DNA from: Bacteroidota bacterium
GTDB lineage: Bacteria > Bacteroidota > Bacteroidia > UBA8524
Direction: 5' to 3'
Assembly: GCA_006226545.1 (NCBI GenBank)
Contig: SBGR01000071.1
Span: 1 to 64,000, forward strand
Length of the DNA: 64,000 nt
Under the pieces are notes generated by a model that was given only the letters and a program-made list of their open reading frames with translations, ran no database searches and was not told the origin of the DNA. Numbering within the stretch: the stretch's first letter is position 1; each line of letters begins with the position of its first letter. Position numbers and translations under genes: made by a program. This document shows, one piece after another, positions 8,182-17,538 of the stretch.

Positions 8182-10976
8182 TGTGCTTCTAGCCAGTTCT
8201 GACCTATTCCCACTTCCACTTCCAAAGGCACTTCCAAGTGAATGGCTTCCAGCATATGCTTTTTCACCAAGGCTTGCATTTGGTCCATCTCGCCCTCGTA
8301 GATTTCAAACAGCAATTCATCGTGCACCTGCAAAATCATTTTGCTCTTCACCTGTGCTTTTTTCATGGCTTCGTGAATGTGAATCATGGCCATTTTAATC
8401 ATGTCAGCCGCCGAACCTTGGATCGGTGCATTGATGGCATTTCGCTCAGCAAATCCTCGTACCGTATGGTTGTTTGAATTGATGTCGCGGATATAACGTC
8501 GGCGACCCATCACCGTTTCCACATAACCCTTCTCGCGGGCCGAAAGAACGGTTTGGTCCATATACGATTTGATGCCCGGGTATTGCTCAAAATAGGCTTT
8601 GATGATCTCTGAGGCCTCTTTACGCGGAATTTCCAAGCGCTGAGCGAGTCCGAATGCTGAAATGCCGTAGATGATACCAAAGTTGACCATCTTTGCTTTA
8701 CGCCTCATCTCTTTGTCAACTTCTTCCAGTTTCACTCCAAATACCTTGGCCGCTGTAGCAGCGTGAATATCGTGCCCCTGGCGGAAGTCTTCAATCATGG
8801 CCTCTTCTTTACTGATGGCAGCAATAATGCGCAACTCAATCTGCGAATAATCCGCAGCCATCAAGGTATATTCATCGCCACCCGTGATAAAGGCTTTGCG
8901 CACTTCTCTTCCCATCTCGGTGCGAATCGGGATATTTTGAAGGTTGGGGTTCACTGAACTCAATCGGCCCGTGGCTGCTACCGCTTGGTTAAATGAGGTA
9001 TGAATCCGACCTGTTTTAGGGTTTATCAAGGCAGGTAGCGCATCAACGTAAGTCGATTTCAGTTTATTGATCTGTCGGTACTGCATGATTTTTCGAGCGA
9101 TATCATGCTCGGTAGCCAAACCTAAAAGCACTTCTTCATTGGTTTGGTACTGTCCCGTTTTCGTCTTTTTCGCTTTCGGATCGAGTTGGAGTTTTTCAAA
9201 TAATACTTCTCCCAACTGCTTTGGAGAGGCAATATTGAAATGAACACCGGCCAATTCGTAGATTTCGGTTTCTACTTTAGCCGATTCTTGTTCTAACTCT
9301 TTGGAGTAATCGTTTAAGAAGTCTTTGTCTACTTTAACACCTTCCATTTCCATGTCGGCCAATACCCTGATCAATGGAATCTCGATATCGTTAAATACTT
9401 TATTTACACCTTGTTCAGCTAATTTCGGCTCTAGTACTTCTTTAAGTTGCAAGGTAATGTCGGCATCTTCTACGGCATATTCTTTAACCTTTTCGGTTTC
9501 AATGTCGCGCATGCTCAATTGCTTTGCTCCTTTTTTACCGATAAGGGTAGAGATGGAAACCGGAGTATACTGCAGGTAGCTTTCGCTCATGGCATCCATG
9601 TTATGGCGCGAATCAGGCTCAAGCAGATAATGCGCAAGCATGGTGTCAAAGAAAGGCTCTGCAAGGTGAATATCGTAGTTCTCTAATACCAATAAGTCGT
9701 ATTTGAGATTCTGTCCGATTTTCACTTTGCTGCTATCTTCCAGCAGGGATTTAAAGCGCTGCGCCAAGGCTTTGGCTTCCTCTTGGTTGGCCGGAAATGG
9801 CACATAATAACCGCTATGTTTCTGCCAAGAGAAGGCAAATCCTACCAGTTCAGCGTCCAATGCCTCCAAGGAAGTAGTTTCTGTATCGAAGCAGAAGGAT
9901 GACTGCTTTTCTAAGTCTAGTATTAGTTGATTGATGCTGGCCTCACTATCGCAAAGGGTATAGTTGTGCGGAACGGTAAGGATATTGGCATGTTCCGGAA
10001 TTTCAATCTCTTCTGCTACCGGGGCAGGTGCAGGAGTGTTGGCTGCCTGACTGAAGAGATCGCCTTGGATAGGGGTAGAACTGGCTGCAGGCGCTGCGCC
10101 AAACTCGCCAAATATGCGGCGGGCCAAGGTTCTGAATTCGAGCTCTGCAAAAAGTGGATTGAGTAAATCGGGGTCTGGTTTTTCAACCACCAAAGAGGCT
10201 TCGTCTAGTTCAACAGGGACTGCAATGTTAATGGTAGCCAGTCGTTTGGAAAGCAAGGCTTGTTCCTTGTTGTTTTCTACATTTTCCTTTTGTTTTCCTT
10301 TCAGGTCGGCGGTATTTTCCAATAACGCTTCCATGCTGCCGTATTGCTTGATGAACTTGATGGCTGTCTTTTCGCCTACACCTGGTATGCCCGGGATATT
10401 GTCTACGGCATCGCCCATCAATCCTAAAATATCAATTACCTGATCTACACGCTGTATATCCCAACGGTCCAATACCTCTTGGATGCCTAGTACTTCATTT
10501 TCTTTGCCCATACGTGCGGGCTTATAAATGAAAATGTTTTCACTCACCAGCTGACCAAAGTCTTTGTCTGGCGTCATCATATAGGTTTGGTAGCCCTTTT
10601 TCTCGGCTTGTTTGGCTAAGGTTCCGATGATATCATCGGCTTCGTAACCGTCCATGGTGAGTACCGGGATACGGAATCCTTCACATAAACGGAAGATATA
10701 TGGTAGGCTTTTGGCCAAGTCTTCCGGCATCTCTTCGCGGTTGGCTTTGTAGGCCTCAAATTCAATGTGACGATCTGTTGGTGCTGCTGTATCAAATACC
10801 ACGGCAATGTGGCTGGGTTTTTCTTTGTTGAGTACTTCCAGCAGCGTATTGGTAAAACCAAACATAGCGGAGGTATTCAATCCCTGAGAAGTGATTCTCG
10901 GGTTTTGGGAAAAAGCGAAAAAGGCACGGTAGATTAAAGCCATGCCATCCAGTAAAAACAGCTTCTTTTCAGACAT
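8178..10976 (-). CDS. polA: DNA polymerase I
   Basis: 932 residues, the normal full length. The N-terminal 5'-3' exonuclease (flap nuclease, about 1-290) has GYEADDIIGTLA and the helix-hairpin-helix NIPGIPGVGEKTA. A 3'-5' proofreading domain (about 345-530) keeps the catalytic FDTETT and a DEDD-type YAVEDADITLQL. The polymerase domain (about 560-932) has motif A AADYSQIELRI, motif B RRKAKMVNFGIIYG and motif C QVHDELLFEI. All key acidic residues are present, so both exonucleases and the polymerase should be active. It removes Okazaki primers and fills repair gaps. It lies 28 bases behind the GT-C protein at 11005-12450 and may share its transcript. Confidence 0.98.
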   Translation of the reverse strand: MSEKKLFLLDGMALIYRAFFAFSQNPRITSQGLNTSAMFGFTNTLLEVLNKEKPSHIAVVFDTAAPTDRHIEFEAYKANREEMPEDLAKSLPYIFRLCEGFRIPVLTMDGYEADDIIGTLAKQAEKKGYQTYMMTPDKDFGQLVSENIFIYKPARMGKENEVLGIQEVLDRWDIQRVDQVIDILGLMGDAVDNIPGIPGVGEKTAIKFIKQYGSMEALLENTADLKGKQKENVENNKEQALLSKRLATINIAVPVELDEASLVVEKPDPDLLNPLFAELEFRTLARRIFGEFGAAPAASSTPIQGDLFSQAANTPAPAPVAEEIEIPEHANILTVPHNYTLCDSEASINQLILDLEKQSSFCFDTETTSLEALDAELVGFAFSWQKHSGYYVPFPANQEEAKALAQRFKSLLEDSSKVKIGQNLKYDLLVLENYDIHLAEPFFDTMLAHYLLEPDSRHNMDAMSESYLQYTPVSISTLIGKKGAKQLSMRDIETEKVKEYAVEDADITLQLKEVLEPKLAEQGVNKVFNDIEIPLIRVLADMEMEGVKVDKDFLNDYSKELEQESAKVETEIYELAGVHFNIASPKQLGEVLFEKLQLDPKAKKTKTGQYQTNEEVLLGLATEHDIARKIMQYRQINKLKSTYVDALPALINPKTGRIHTSFNQAVAATGRLSSVNPNLQNIPIRTEMGREVRKAFITGGDEYTLMAADYSQIELRIIAAISKEEAMIEDFRQGHDIHAATAAKVFGVKLEEVDKEMRRKAKMVNFGIIYGISAFGLAQRLEIPRKEASEIIKAYFEQYPGIKSYMDQTVLSAREKGYVETVMGRRRYIRDINSNNHTVRGFAERNAINAPIQGSAADMIKMAMIHIHEAMKKAQVKSKMILQVHDELLFEIYEGEMDQMQALVKKHMLEAIHLEVPLEVEVGIGQNWLEAH

Positions 10977-11004
10977 CAGTCAAACTTAAGCAAAGCCAAT
11001 CATT

Positions 11005-12450
11005 TTACTGATTTTCTCGAGGAAATTCATAGAGAATAAAGCGGTAGTTGGAATAGACTTTTTTAAAGGTGGAATCGCTAAAACCTCCGTACTGAGTGAG
11101 TTCGATATAATAATCCGGATTCAAAGGCTCAGCATGTTCACGTTTGGTAGCCAGGTAACCAATTCTGTCAGTAAATAAGCGAAGAACCCTTGGTTTAAAG
11201 AAGATGAATGTATCTGTAGGCGAAGTATTTTCTTGAATATAGGCCCATAGATCTTCTGCATCTTTATCGTTGGCAATAGCCTGACCTGGTCTCATTGCCG
11301 GGTCTTTGCGTTTGTAAAGTTCTTGCGCTAAGGTGCCGGAAAGTACGAGCATAAATACGCTAGAGTAGATAATGGGCGCCGTTGGCTTTAAGTTTCCAAT
11401 CGTTTTTAGCCCCTCAAAACATAAAAGTATTAGCACGGGCACCATGATTAGAATAAACCGCGGACCTTCATGGTATGGCCAGATGGTGAGTAAAATCAGA
11501 TGAAACAACAGAAACCAAAGCGGCAGACTAAAAGCCGATTTACGAATGGAGGTCCAAAGACCTACTACAAACAGGAGCGCAAAAGGGTAATACAATAAAT
11601 CGCGGTCCATTAACAAGGAGCTTGGCAGTGCAACATTGTAATGAAGGTTATTCCAAAGCCAAGCAGGCGTCAGCTCTACCAGCTGTTCCAAATAGGAGCT
11701 GTTTCCGTCAGGGTAAAGTAGTTTAGCGGGAAGCAGGACAAGTATGCAGGCCGCAAGTAAATAAACGCCGGTGCGTAGCTGAACTCTTTGCTTCAAGAAG
11801 ACAATGTCGATGAATAAAGTCATGGCCATGGCACCGAGCAAAGTAATGCTTAGCGATTTGATCAATAGGGCATACGCAATACTCAATCCGCTGAAAAAGG
11901 CCGACCAGCTATGTTGTTTTTCACGGGCCTTCAAAAAGAAGAAAAGCGATAATATGGTAAAGAACCAGGCGGCTAAATCCGCAATAATTTCATGCTCAAA
12001 ATGCATGAAATAAGGCATAAGCGCCAAATAGCCTACCATCCAATAAGACCAAGATTTATGTCCCCAAAAATTGAGCACCTTCGGAATCAGGTATAAAGTA
12101 CCCAGGAAAAAGAGAAGGTTGAGCAGTTTAAAGGCCATGATGGATTTACCAAAGAAGAACACCATGGGTACCAATAGGAGTGGAAAGCCTATGGGATAAA
12201 GATCCGGCCCGATTCTACGCTCAGAGCGCAGCATACAATCGCGGTTGATCTGCTCAAGTTCTTGCGTATTTCCATCTAGGATGGCTTGTGCTTGGGCGAT
12301 GTACAAGGAAAAATCTCCGCCCCAATCGTGCCCATTATTCCAGGTAGCAAAAAATACGAAAACGTGCAGTAACACTGCTGTTATAGCGACGTATTTCCCT
12401 AGGCCAACCCATTTTTGAACACGATTAGTAGCTTTTTCGGTCATATTCAA
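11005..12450 (-). CDS. GT-C fold membrane glycosyltransferase-like protein
   Basis: 481 residues with about 10-12 membrane helices. An acidic motif in the first external loop ([14 protein letters not shown], about residues 44-57) is what GT-C enzymes of the PMT/ArnT group use to bind lipid-phosphate sugars. A second loop carries [11 protein letters not shown]. It is placed with the GT39-like family of unknown specificity. It starts 50 bases from a divergent GT2 enzyme of the dolichol-phosphate-mannose-synthase type (12501), an attractive donor-acceptor pairing. polA follows 28 bases downstream. Substrate and product are not deducible. Confidence 0.7.
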   Translation of the reverse strand: MNMTEKATNRVQKWVGLGKYVAITAVLLHVFVFFATWNNGHDWGGDFSLYIAQAQAILDGNTQELEQINRDCMLRSERRIGPDLYPIGFPLLLVPMVFFFGKSIMAFKLLNLLFFLGTLYLIPKVLNFWGHKSWSYWMVGYLALMPYFMHFEHEIIADLAAWFFTILSLFFFLKAREKQHSWSAFFSGLSIAYALLIKSLSITLLGAMAMTLFIDIVFLKQRVQLRTGVYLLAACILVLLPAKLLYPDGNSSYLEQLVELTPAWLWNNLHYNVALPSSLLMDRDLLYYPFALLFVVGLWTSIRKSAFSLPLWFLLFHLILLTIWPYHEGPRFILIMVPVLILLCFEGLKTIGNLKPTAPIIYSSVFMLVLSGTLAQELYKRKDPAMRPGQAIANDKDAEDLWAYIQENTSPTDTFIFFKPRVLRLFTDRIGYLATKREHAEPLNPDYYIELTQYGGFSDSTFKKVYSNYRFILYEFPRENQ

Positions 12451-12500
12451 GATTTTTTAACTCTGCGGAAAGGGTTTTCTTTGCAAAAATTTTTTCTACT

Positions 12501-13217
12501 GTGGTTCGTAAACTATCTATTGTAATTCCAGCCTACAATGAAGGCAAAACTATTCACTTCATTTTGAATAAAGTGAAAGAAGTTGAACTAATTGGAGGAA
12601 TCGAAAAGGAAGTAATCGTGGTTAACGATTGTTCTAAAGACGATACCGTTGAGGCTGTTGAACGCTATATGAAGGCCAACCCTGATTTACCAATTACCTT
12701 TTATTCGCATGAGGTGAACAAAGGTAAGGGGGCAGCATTGCATACCGGCATTGAAAAAGCGACCGGCGATGTTGTGATTATTCAGGATGCCGACTTGGAA
12801 TACGACCCGAGAGAATACAATGATGTATTGAAGCCATTCCGCGAAGAGGTGGCCGACGTGGTTTATGGTTCCCGTTTTATGGGTGGTAATCCACACCGTA
12901 TCCTATTCTTCTGGCATACCATCGGTAATAAATTTTTAACCACCTTATCCAATGCCTTCACCAACTTGAACCTTACCGATATGGAAACCTGCTACAAGGC
13001 TTTCAATCGTGAGATTATTCAAAGTCTGGATTTGAAAGAAAAGCGATTCGGATTTGAGCCGGAAGTGACAGCACGTATTGCGCGTATCAAGAATATCCGC
13101 ATCTACGAAGTGGGTATTTCATACTACGGCCGGACTTACGAAGAAGGTAAGAAGATTGGTTGGAGAGATGGCTTTAGAGCCATTTGGTGTATTTTGAAAT
13201 ACAACTTGTTTCGCTAG
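12501..13217 (+). CDS. GT2 glycosyltransferase, polyprenyl-phosphate mannose/glucose synthase type
   Basis: 238 residues. The GT-A fold opens with [14 protein letters not shown], the acidic pair is in [11 protein letters not shown] (the DxD metal site), and [12 protein letters not shown] is the acceptor-side motif shared with dolichol-phosphate mannose synthases. There is no C-terminal membrane domain, so it is the short soluble class that charges polyprenyl phosphate with one sugar. The start is GTG at 12501; no ATG precedes the first strand. A degenerate -7 box TTTCTTTG lies at 12476-12483. The divergent GT-C protein could use its product. Its stop interlocks with that of the response regulator (CTAG, 13214-13217). 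Confidence 0.9.
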   Translation: MVRKLSIVIPAYNEGKTIHFILNKVKEVELIGGIEKEVIVVNDCSKDDTVEAVERYMKANPDLPITFYSHEVNKGKGAALHTGIEKATGDVVIIQDADLEYDPREYNDVLKPFREEVADVVYGSRFMGGNPHRILFFWHTIGNKFLTTLSNAFTNLNLTDMETCYKAFNREIIQSLDLKEKRFGFEPEVTARIARIKNIRIYEVGISYYGRTYEEGKKIGWRDGFRAIWCILKYNLFR

Positions 13218-13603
13218 AAACCTTCGCGCCCTAGCGCTTCTTTTAACTCTACAATATTTAAAGGCTTTTTGATAAACTCAGACACGAGTGGACTGGCCTT
13301 CGCCTTGCTTATATCGCCAAAATCAAGTGAGGATGAGACCATGAAAATGCGTGTTTCCTGTTCTCTATCGCTATAGAAACGGTCGTAAAACGAAAGGAAT
13401 TCGAAGCCATCCATTTCCGGCATCTGAATGTCTAGAAGGATGATATCCGGTGTGGTATTCTGCAGGTAATCCAAGGCGGCTTTTCCCGACAGAAATTTGT
13501 CGACATGATTCGAGATACCAGCCAGTTTGATCAATTTTTCATGCAGGAATAAATCAATCTCGTTATCGTCAACGAGGATAATATGTGGTTGCGACTTACT
13601 CAT
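13214..13603 (-). CDS. Stand-alone response regulator (CheY-like)
   Basis: 129 residues, a single receiver domain and nothing else. The acidic pocket is in ILVDDNEID, the phospho-acceptor Asp is in [13 protein letters not shown], and the conserved Thr/Ser and Lys are in MVSSS and FIKKPL. It has no output domain, so it would act by protein contact or phosphorelay. It is the last gene of the five-gene operon that starts at 19797 and overlaps the kinase fusion upstream by 8 bp, so translation is likely coupled. Confidence 0.92.
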   Translation of the reverse strand: MSKSQPHIILVDDNEIDLFLHEKLIKLAGISNHVDKFLSGKAALDYLQNTTPDIILLDIQMPEMDGFEFLSFYDRFYSDREQETRIFMVSSSLDFGDISKAKASPLVSEFIKKPLNIVELKEALGREGF

Positions 13604-14687
13604 GAAGGTTTGGTAGGATTAGTTCAAATGTGGTTCCTTCACCGTAGACCGACTTCACTTTGATTTCGCCTCCAATTTTATTGAGGGCTTCTTTAACAAT
13701 ATAAAGTCCAATGCCGGTGCCGGGCGATTTCTTAGACGATTTGGTACGGAAGAACATCTTGAAAATACTTTCCATGTGCTCTTGTAGGATTCCTACACCG
13801 TTATCCTGTATCGATAAGAAGGCATATTTTGGTTCTGTGCGGATGGTGATGTTTACTTTTGGTACTGTGCCATCTTCTTTTTGGTATTTGATGGCATTGG
13901 AAATGAGGTTATTCAGTATCACGCGTATTCTGAATTCGTCATTTTGAAAGGGTAGTTCGTCGTTGATATTGACTTCAAACTCAACGGTCTGATCGGTGTT
14001 TTTAAGCACAGCAATGGCATCGTCTACCAACTCTTTGAAGTTGATGTTTTCTTTCAGCCCTTCTGCCCGTGCATTTTGGTAGTATTCTATGATGTTCTGA
14101 ATGAACGAATCCAGCTTCAATACGCTGCTTTCGATCATCTGGAGGTATTCAAAAGGATCGGAGTTTTCTTTGTCGAGGCGTGATAATTCAACCAATCCTA
14201 GAATCGACATCAATGGTGCGCGAAGATCGTGAGAAGCACTGTACACAAATCGATTTAACTCATCGTTGGTCTTCTGAAGTTCTTCGTTCTTAAGCTTGAG
14301 TTCCTTTCTGGCCAAATAGGTGGCATGGAAGGTCTCAATTACGTTACGTAAAAAGTTAGGATCCCAGGGCTTCACCACGTATTGGTCAATACGTCCTTTG
14401 TTTACCGCATCGATAATGGTTTGCGAATTGGTATAGGCGGTGATGAGTATTCGGATGACATCAGGATGTTTATCGTGCACCCTTTCAAAAAATTCAACAC
14501 CCGACATCTTCGGCATTCGCTGATCCGCTAGGGCGATGTGAATTTCTATTTCATCCAGGATACGGAAGGCATCGGCAGCATTGTTTACGGTGTAGATTTC
14601 GAAGTTTCTACGAAAGCCCGCTTTAAATGCTTGAAGGTTATTGTCCTCGTCATCCAGGTAAAGTACTCTGATTCTGTCCTTGCTCAT
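13596..14687 (-). CDS. Receiver-histidine kinase fusion protein
   Basis: 363 residues. An N-terminal receiver (1-125) with VLYLDDEDNNLQAFKAGFRR and DQRMPKMSGVEFFE is followed by a coiled coil, a DHp helix pair with the phospho-acceptor His in SASHDLRAPL (about residue 155), and a GHKL ATPase (N box LNNLISNAIKY, G boxes DNGVGI and GTGIGLYIVKEAL). No membrane segment: a soluble kinase controlled by its own receiver. The receiver is a close paralogue of the one at 19917 (the two share DDExNNLxAFKA and DQRMPxMxGVEF). It starts 8 bases after the end of the 7TM kinase and overlaps the next regulator. Confidence 0.93.
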   Translation of the reverse strand: MSKDRIRVLYLDDEDNNLQAFKAGFRRNFEIYTVNNAADAFRILDEIEIHIALADQRMPKMSGVEFFERVHDKHPDVIRILITAYTNSQTIIDAVNKGRIDQYVVKPWDPNFLRNVIETFHATYLARKELKLKNEELQKTNDELNRFVYSASHDLRAPLMSILGLVELSRLDKENSDPFEYLQMIESSVLKLDSFIQNIIEYYQNARAEGLKENINFKELVDDAIAVLKNTDQTVEFEVNINDELPFQNDEFRIRVILNNLISNAIKYQKEDGTVPKVNITIRTEPKYAFLSIQDNGVGILQEHMESIFKMFFRTKSSKKSPGTGIGLYIVKEALNKIGGEIKVKSVYGEGTTFELILPNLHE

Positions 14688-14695
14688 GTGGGCTA

Positions 14696-16852
14696 TCAGT
14701 CTTCAGCGTTAATTTGTGCTACAATGGGTAAAGTTACTAAGAATTCTGTTCCTTTACCAAGCTCGGTATTAACCTGAATCTTACCACCATGTGTTTCTAC
14801 AATTTTAAAGACAATGGAAAGTCCTAAACCGGTTCCTTCTCCCACCTCTTTGGTGGTATAGAAAGGCTCAAAGATTCTGGATCTAACAGAGTCAGGCATG
14901 CCGGGTCCTGTATCTGCAATGGATACGTATACATACAAATCGTCTGCTGTGGTTTTAACCTTAAGCTGGTCTTTATGTCCCTCTTTTCTAGGCTGCATCG
15001 CCTGCAACGCATTGTTCAAGATATTCATAAACACCTGATTCACCTTTCCAGGGAAACATTCTACCATCGGTAGTTCACCATAATCTGTAACCAGCTCTAC
15101 GTGATCCGGAATGGAGTTTCGTAAGATGACCAGGGTAGATTGAATGCCTTCGTTGATATCAGCAGGCTTTAAATCAGATTCGTCCAAACGGCTGAAGGTC
15201 TTGAGTCCCTTAACAATCTCAGCTGTGCGTTCAGCACCTTCGGCGATGCCTTTGAGCAATTGCTTGATTTCAGTCTGGATATAGTTGTAATCGAGTTGTT
15301 CTTTAAATGCCAATACTTCTTTCAGTTTGGCCTCTTTGTCGCCCTCTTCACTTTTGGCTACATCTTCGTATCGCTGAACCACCTCGAGGATGTCTTGAAT
15401 ATCCAAACGTAGCGGCTCCACGTTGGCGCTAACAAAGTTGATGGGGTTATTGATTTCGTGGGCAATACCCGCGGTTAACTGACCTAGCGATGCCATCTTT
15501 TCTGCCTCTACCAACTGAGCTTGGGTTTCTTTCAAGTGATTTAAGGTAACAACAAGCTCTTCATTGGTCTCTTCGAGTTCCAAGGTGCGTTCTTTCACTT
15601 TACGCTCCAAATTCACGTTTTGTTCACGTATAATTTGTTCATTTTCTAGCGATACCCGAAGGGCCTCTGCTTGTGAAGCTTCTTTTTCCTTTTTCAGGAT
15701 GTTGATACGATCAGCCAAGGCAAAGGAGAGGAGCATTACTTCAATGGCAGATCCAATAGGCATCATGTAGTAGGTGAGCGGAGTATATGGCAATATGCCC
15801 ATGTCCTTCATTACATAGATACCAATGCCGATAAGGAATACACTCCAAGCAATGGCAAACCAAGTAGCCGGACGGTAACCTTGACGTGCTATGCGCACCG
15901 CAGAGATCATCATGCTGGCAGATACGATTATAGCCGTGACTTCGATGGCGTAGAAGCTGATATCGTAATAGCCTATAAAGGCTAAACCGGCACCAATTAC
16001 ATACGCAATGGAAGTAATGATAAATACCTTATCGAAGAACTTGACGTGGTGGCGAACATCCAAGAATACCCGCATGAATTGCATGCCTGAGATTCCGACG
16101 AGTACCGGGAATATAAAGCTATTGTAGCGAGCCAACGCCGGCCAGTTTGGCCATAAATACTGGAAGCTATACCCTTGAATACTAGACTGTGTAAGAATTA
16201 CGCAGAACAGGTAAAGCACATAATAGGCATACGATTTATCCCGGGTACTGAAGAAAATAAAGGCATTGTAAAGGAGCATCACCAGCATGATACCTAGGTA
16301 CAAGCCGGAGAAAATATCTCTTCGCTTATTGATTTCGAGGATACTTTGTCTTGAACCCACCAAGATGGGTACCTGAAGGTTTTCCTTGCTTCGAATTTTT
16401 AAGTAGAGGTCTTTGCCTTCTTGGGGAGCTATTTGAACCGGAAATAAGTAGTTCGGGTCATCGTAATAGCGATCATCAAATTTGAAGTATTCTCCTGCTC
16501 TTAAAACGCGTAAGCCACTTTCGGTCGAGTCGAACAGCTCCAATTCATCCAAAATAGGCTGAGAAACTTCCAAGATTAGTTCGTCTACATCGCTTTGGTT
16601 CTGCACATGTAGTTTTATCCAGATGGTGGAAGAAGTAATACCAAAATTGGGCACGTCCTTATTCGGTATTTCCTTAAAAGACATTCCTTTCACTTCATCG
16701 AAGGATAGGTTGTTTCCCGGGTCTTCCAAATACTGGCACTTGTTTTTGATTCGGATATAATTGTCCGCATCCTGCAAAACGTTCACGTATTGAGCTTGCA
16801 GTGCAGCGCTCAGAAGCATGAACAGTCCTATGAAAATATGCCTTGCTTTCAT
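14696..16852 (-). CDS. 7TM-DISM sensor histidine kinase
   Basis: 718 residues. Signal peptide (1-22), then an extracytoplasmic 7TMR-DISM extracellular domain (about 25-165, with FGITSSTIWIKLHVQN and ELELFDS). Seven membrane helices follow (about 185-390, beginning LYLGIMLVMLLYNAFIFFS), then a coiled coil, a DHp region with His in GIAHEINNPINF (about 470) and a GHKL ATPase (FMNILNNALQAM, DTGPGMPD, GTGLGLSIV). Domains of this kind are thought to sense carbohydrates or other small ligands. The GNAT-like gene upstream overlaps its start by 4 bp, so sensor and enzyme should be produced together. The ligand is unknown. Confidence 0.93.
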   Translation of the reverse strand: MKARHIFIGLFMLLSAALQAQYVNVLQDADNYIRIKNKCQYLEDPGNNLSFDEVKGMSFKEIPNKDVPNFGITSSTIWIKLHVQNQSDVDELILEVSQPILDELELFDSTESGLRVLRAGEYFKFDDRYYDDPNYLFPVQIAPQEGKDLYLKIRSKENLQVPILVGSRQSILEINKRRDIFSGLYLGIMLVMLLYNAFIFFSTRDKSYAYYVLYLFCVILTQSSIQGYSFQYLWPNWPALARYNSFIFPVLVGISGMQFMRVFLDVRHHVKFFDKVFIITSIAYVIGAGLAFIGYYDISFYAIEVTAIIVSASMMISAVRIARQGYRPATWFAIAWSVFLIGIGIYVMKDMGILPYTPLTYYMMPIGSAIEVMLLSFALADRINILKKEKEASQAEALRVSLENEQIIREQNVNLERKVKERTLELEETNEELVVTLNHLKETQAQLVEAEKMASLGQLTAGIAHEINNPINFVSANVEPLRLDIQDILEVVQRYEDVAKSEEGDKEAKLKEVLAFKEQLDYNYIQTEIKQLLKGIAEGAERTAEIVKGLKTFSRLDESDLKPADINEGIQSTLVILRNSIPDHVELVTDYGELPMVECFPGKVNQVFMNILNNALQAMQPRKEGHKDQLKVKTTADDLYVYVSIADTGPGMPDSVRSRIFEPFYTTKEVGEGTGLGLSIVFKIVETHGGKIQVNTELGKGTEFLVTLPIVAQINAED

Positions 16853-17538
16853 GGGGTTAGGGTCATCAGTAATTGATAATTCACTTGAAAAGGTCCTTTT
16901 GGTCCTGTTTCCATATGGATTTGGTTCGGTTCGCTTCGTAAGCTAAGCATGCGTTCACGGTCTTCTTCTTCAGCGGTCTCCAGGTTACGGGCATTTAAGA
17001 TACCCAATACCCTAGCGATGTAGTTTTCATTAGGGTAGACAAATTCGCCACTAGATCCGAGTGAGCCATCTACCACGAAACCTACTTTCGTGAACATCTT
17101 TAAGGTATAATCTGCACAAATGCCTACCATGATATTAATACCAACTTGGCTGGCAATGGAGATACCTGCGCGGGTTAGGAGCATGCTGAGTCCTACTCCG
17201 GCTACTTTTTTTGAATTCCACAAGGCACATAGTTCGCCAACGCCGGCACTAACATAGGCGCCTACAATTTCGTGTATGCGAGGGTCCATAAAGCCAACGG
17301 CCCGTTCCACCGGCAGCATGTTTTTCCCATCTGCTTTTTGAACGCGAATACCGCCGACCATCTCACCGTGTTCGTCGTACGCTACCACACAGTAAACCAC
17401 ATCAAGCTTGGTCCATTCCTGATTATTGGAAGTGATATTGGTGATGCCATAATCACGCAATACCTGCACATGGCCTTCCGCATACATCTGACACAGCTCG
17501 GGTTCCTCTGCAGCCTTGAATGCTTTAAACGTAAACAT
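16849..17538 (-). CDS. GNAT-fold acyltransferase, FeeM/autoinducer-synthase-like
   Basis: 229 residues. The N-terminal half has the strand pattern of acyl-homoserine-lactone synthase or N-acyl amino acid synthase (FeeM) folds: YCVVAYDEHGEMVGGIRV, then ELCALWNSKKVAGVGLSMLL. Residues 111-116 (KVAGVG) fit the acyl-CoA loop [R/Q]xxGx[G/A] with Lys in the first place, and ICADYTLKMFTKVGFVV is the usual last GNAT strand pair. Family-level identity is tentative. Its ATG follows the stop of the ThiF/nitroreductase gene directly (TAAATG) and it overlaps the 7TM kinase by 4 bp. Acyl transfer to an amine made or activated by the neighbouring enzyme is the obvious inference, but it is unproven. Confidence 0.65.
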   Translation of the reverse strand: MFTFKAFKAAEEPELCQMYAEGHVQVLRDYGITNITSNNQEWTKLDVVYCVVAYDEHGEMVGGIRVQKADGKNMLPVERAVGFMDPRIHEIVGAYVSAGVGELCALWNSKKVAGVGLSMLLTRAGISIASQVGINIMVGICADYTLKMFTKVGFVVDGSLGSSGEFVYPNENYIARVLGILNARNLETAEEEDRERMLSLRSEPNQIHMETGPKGPFQVNYQLLMTLTP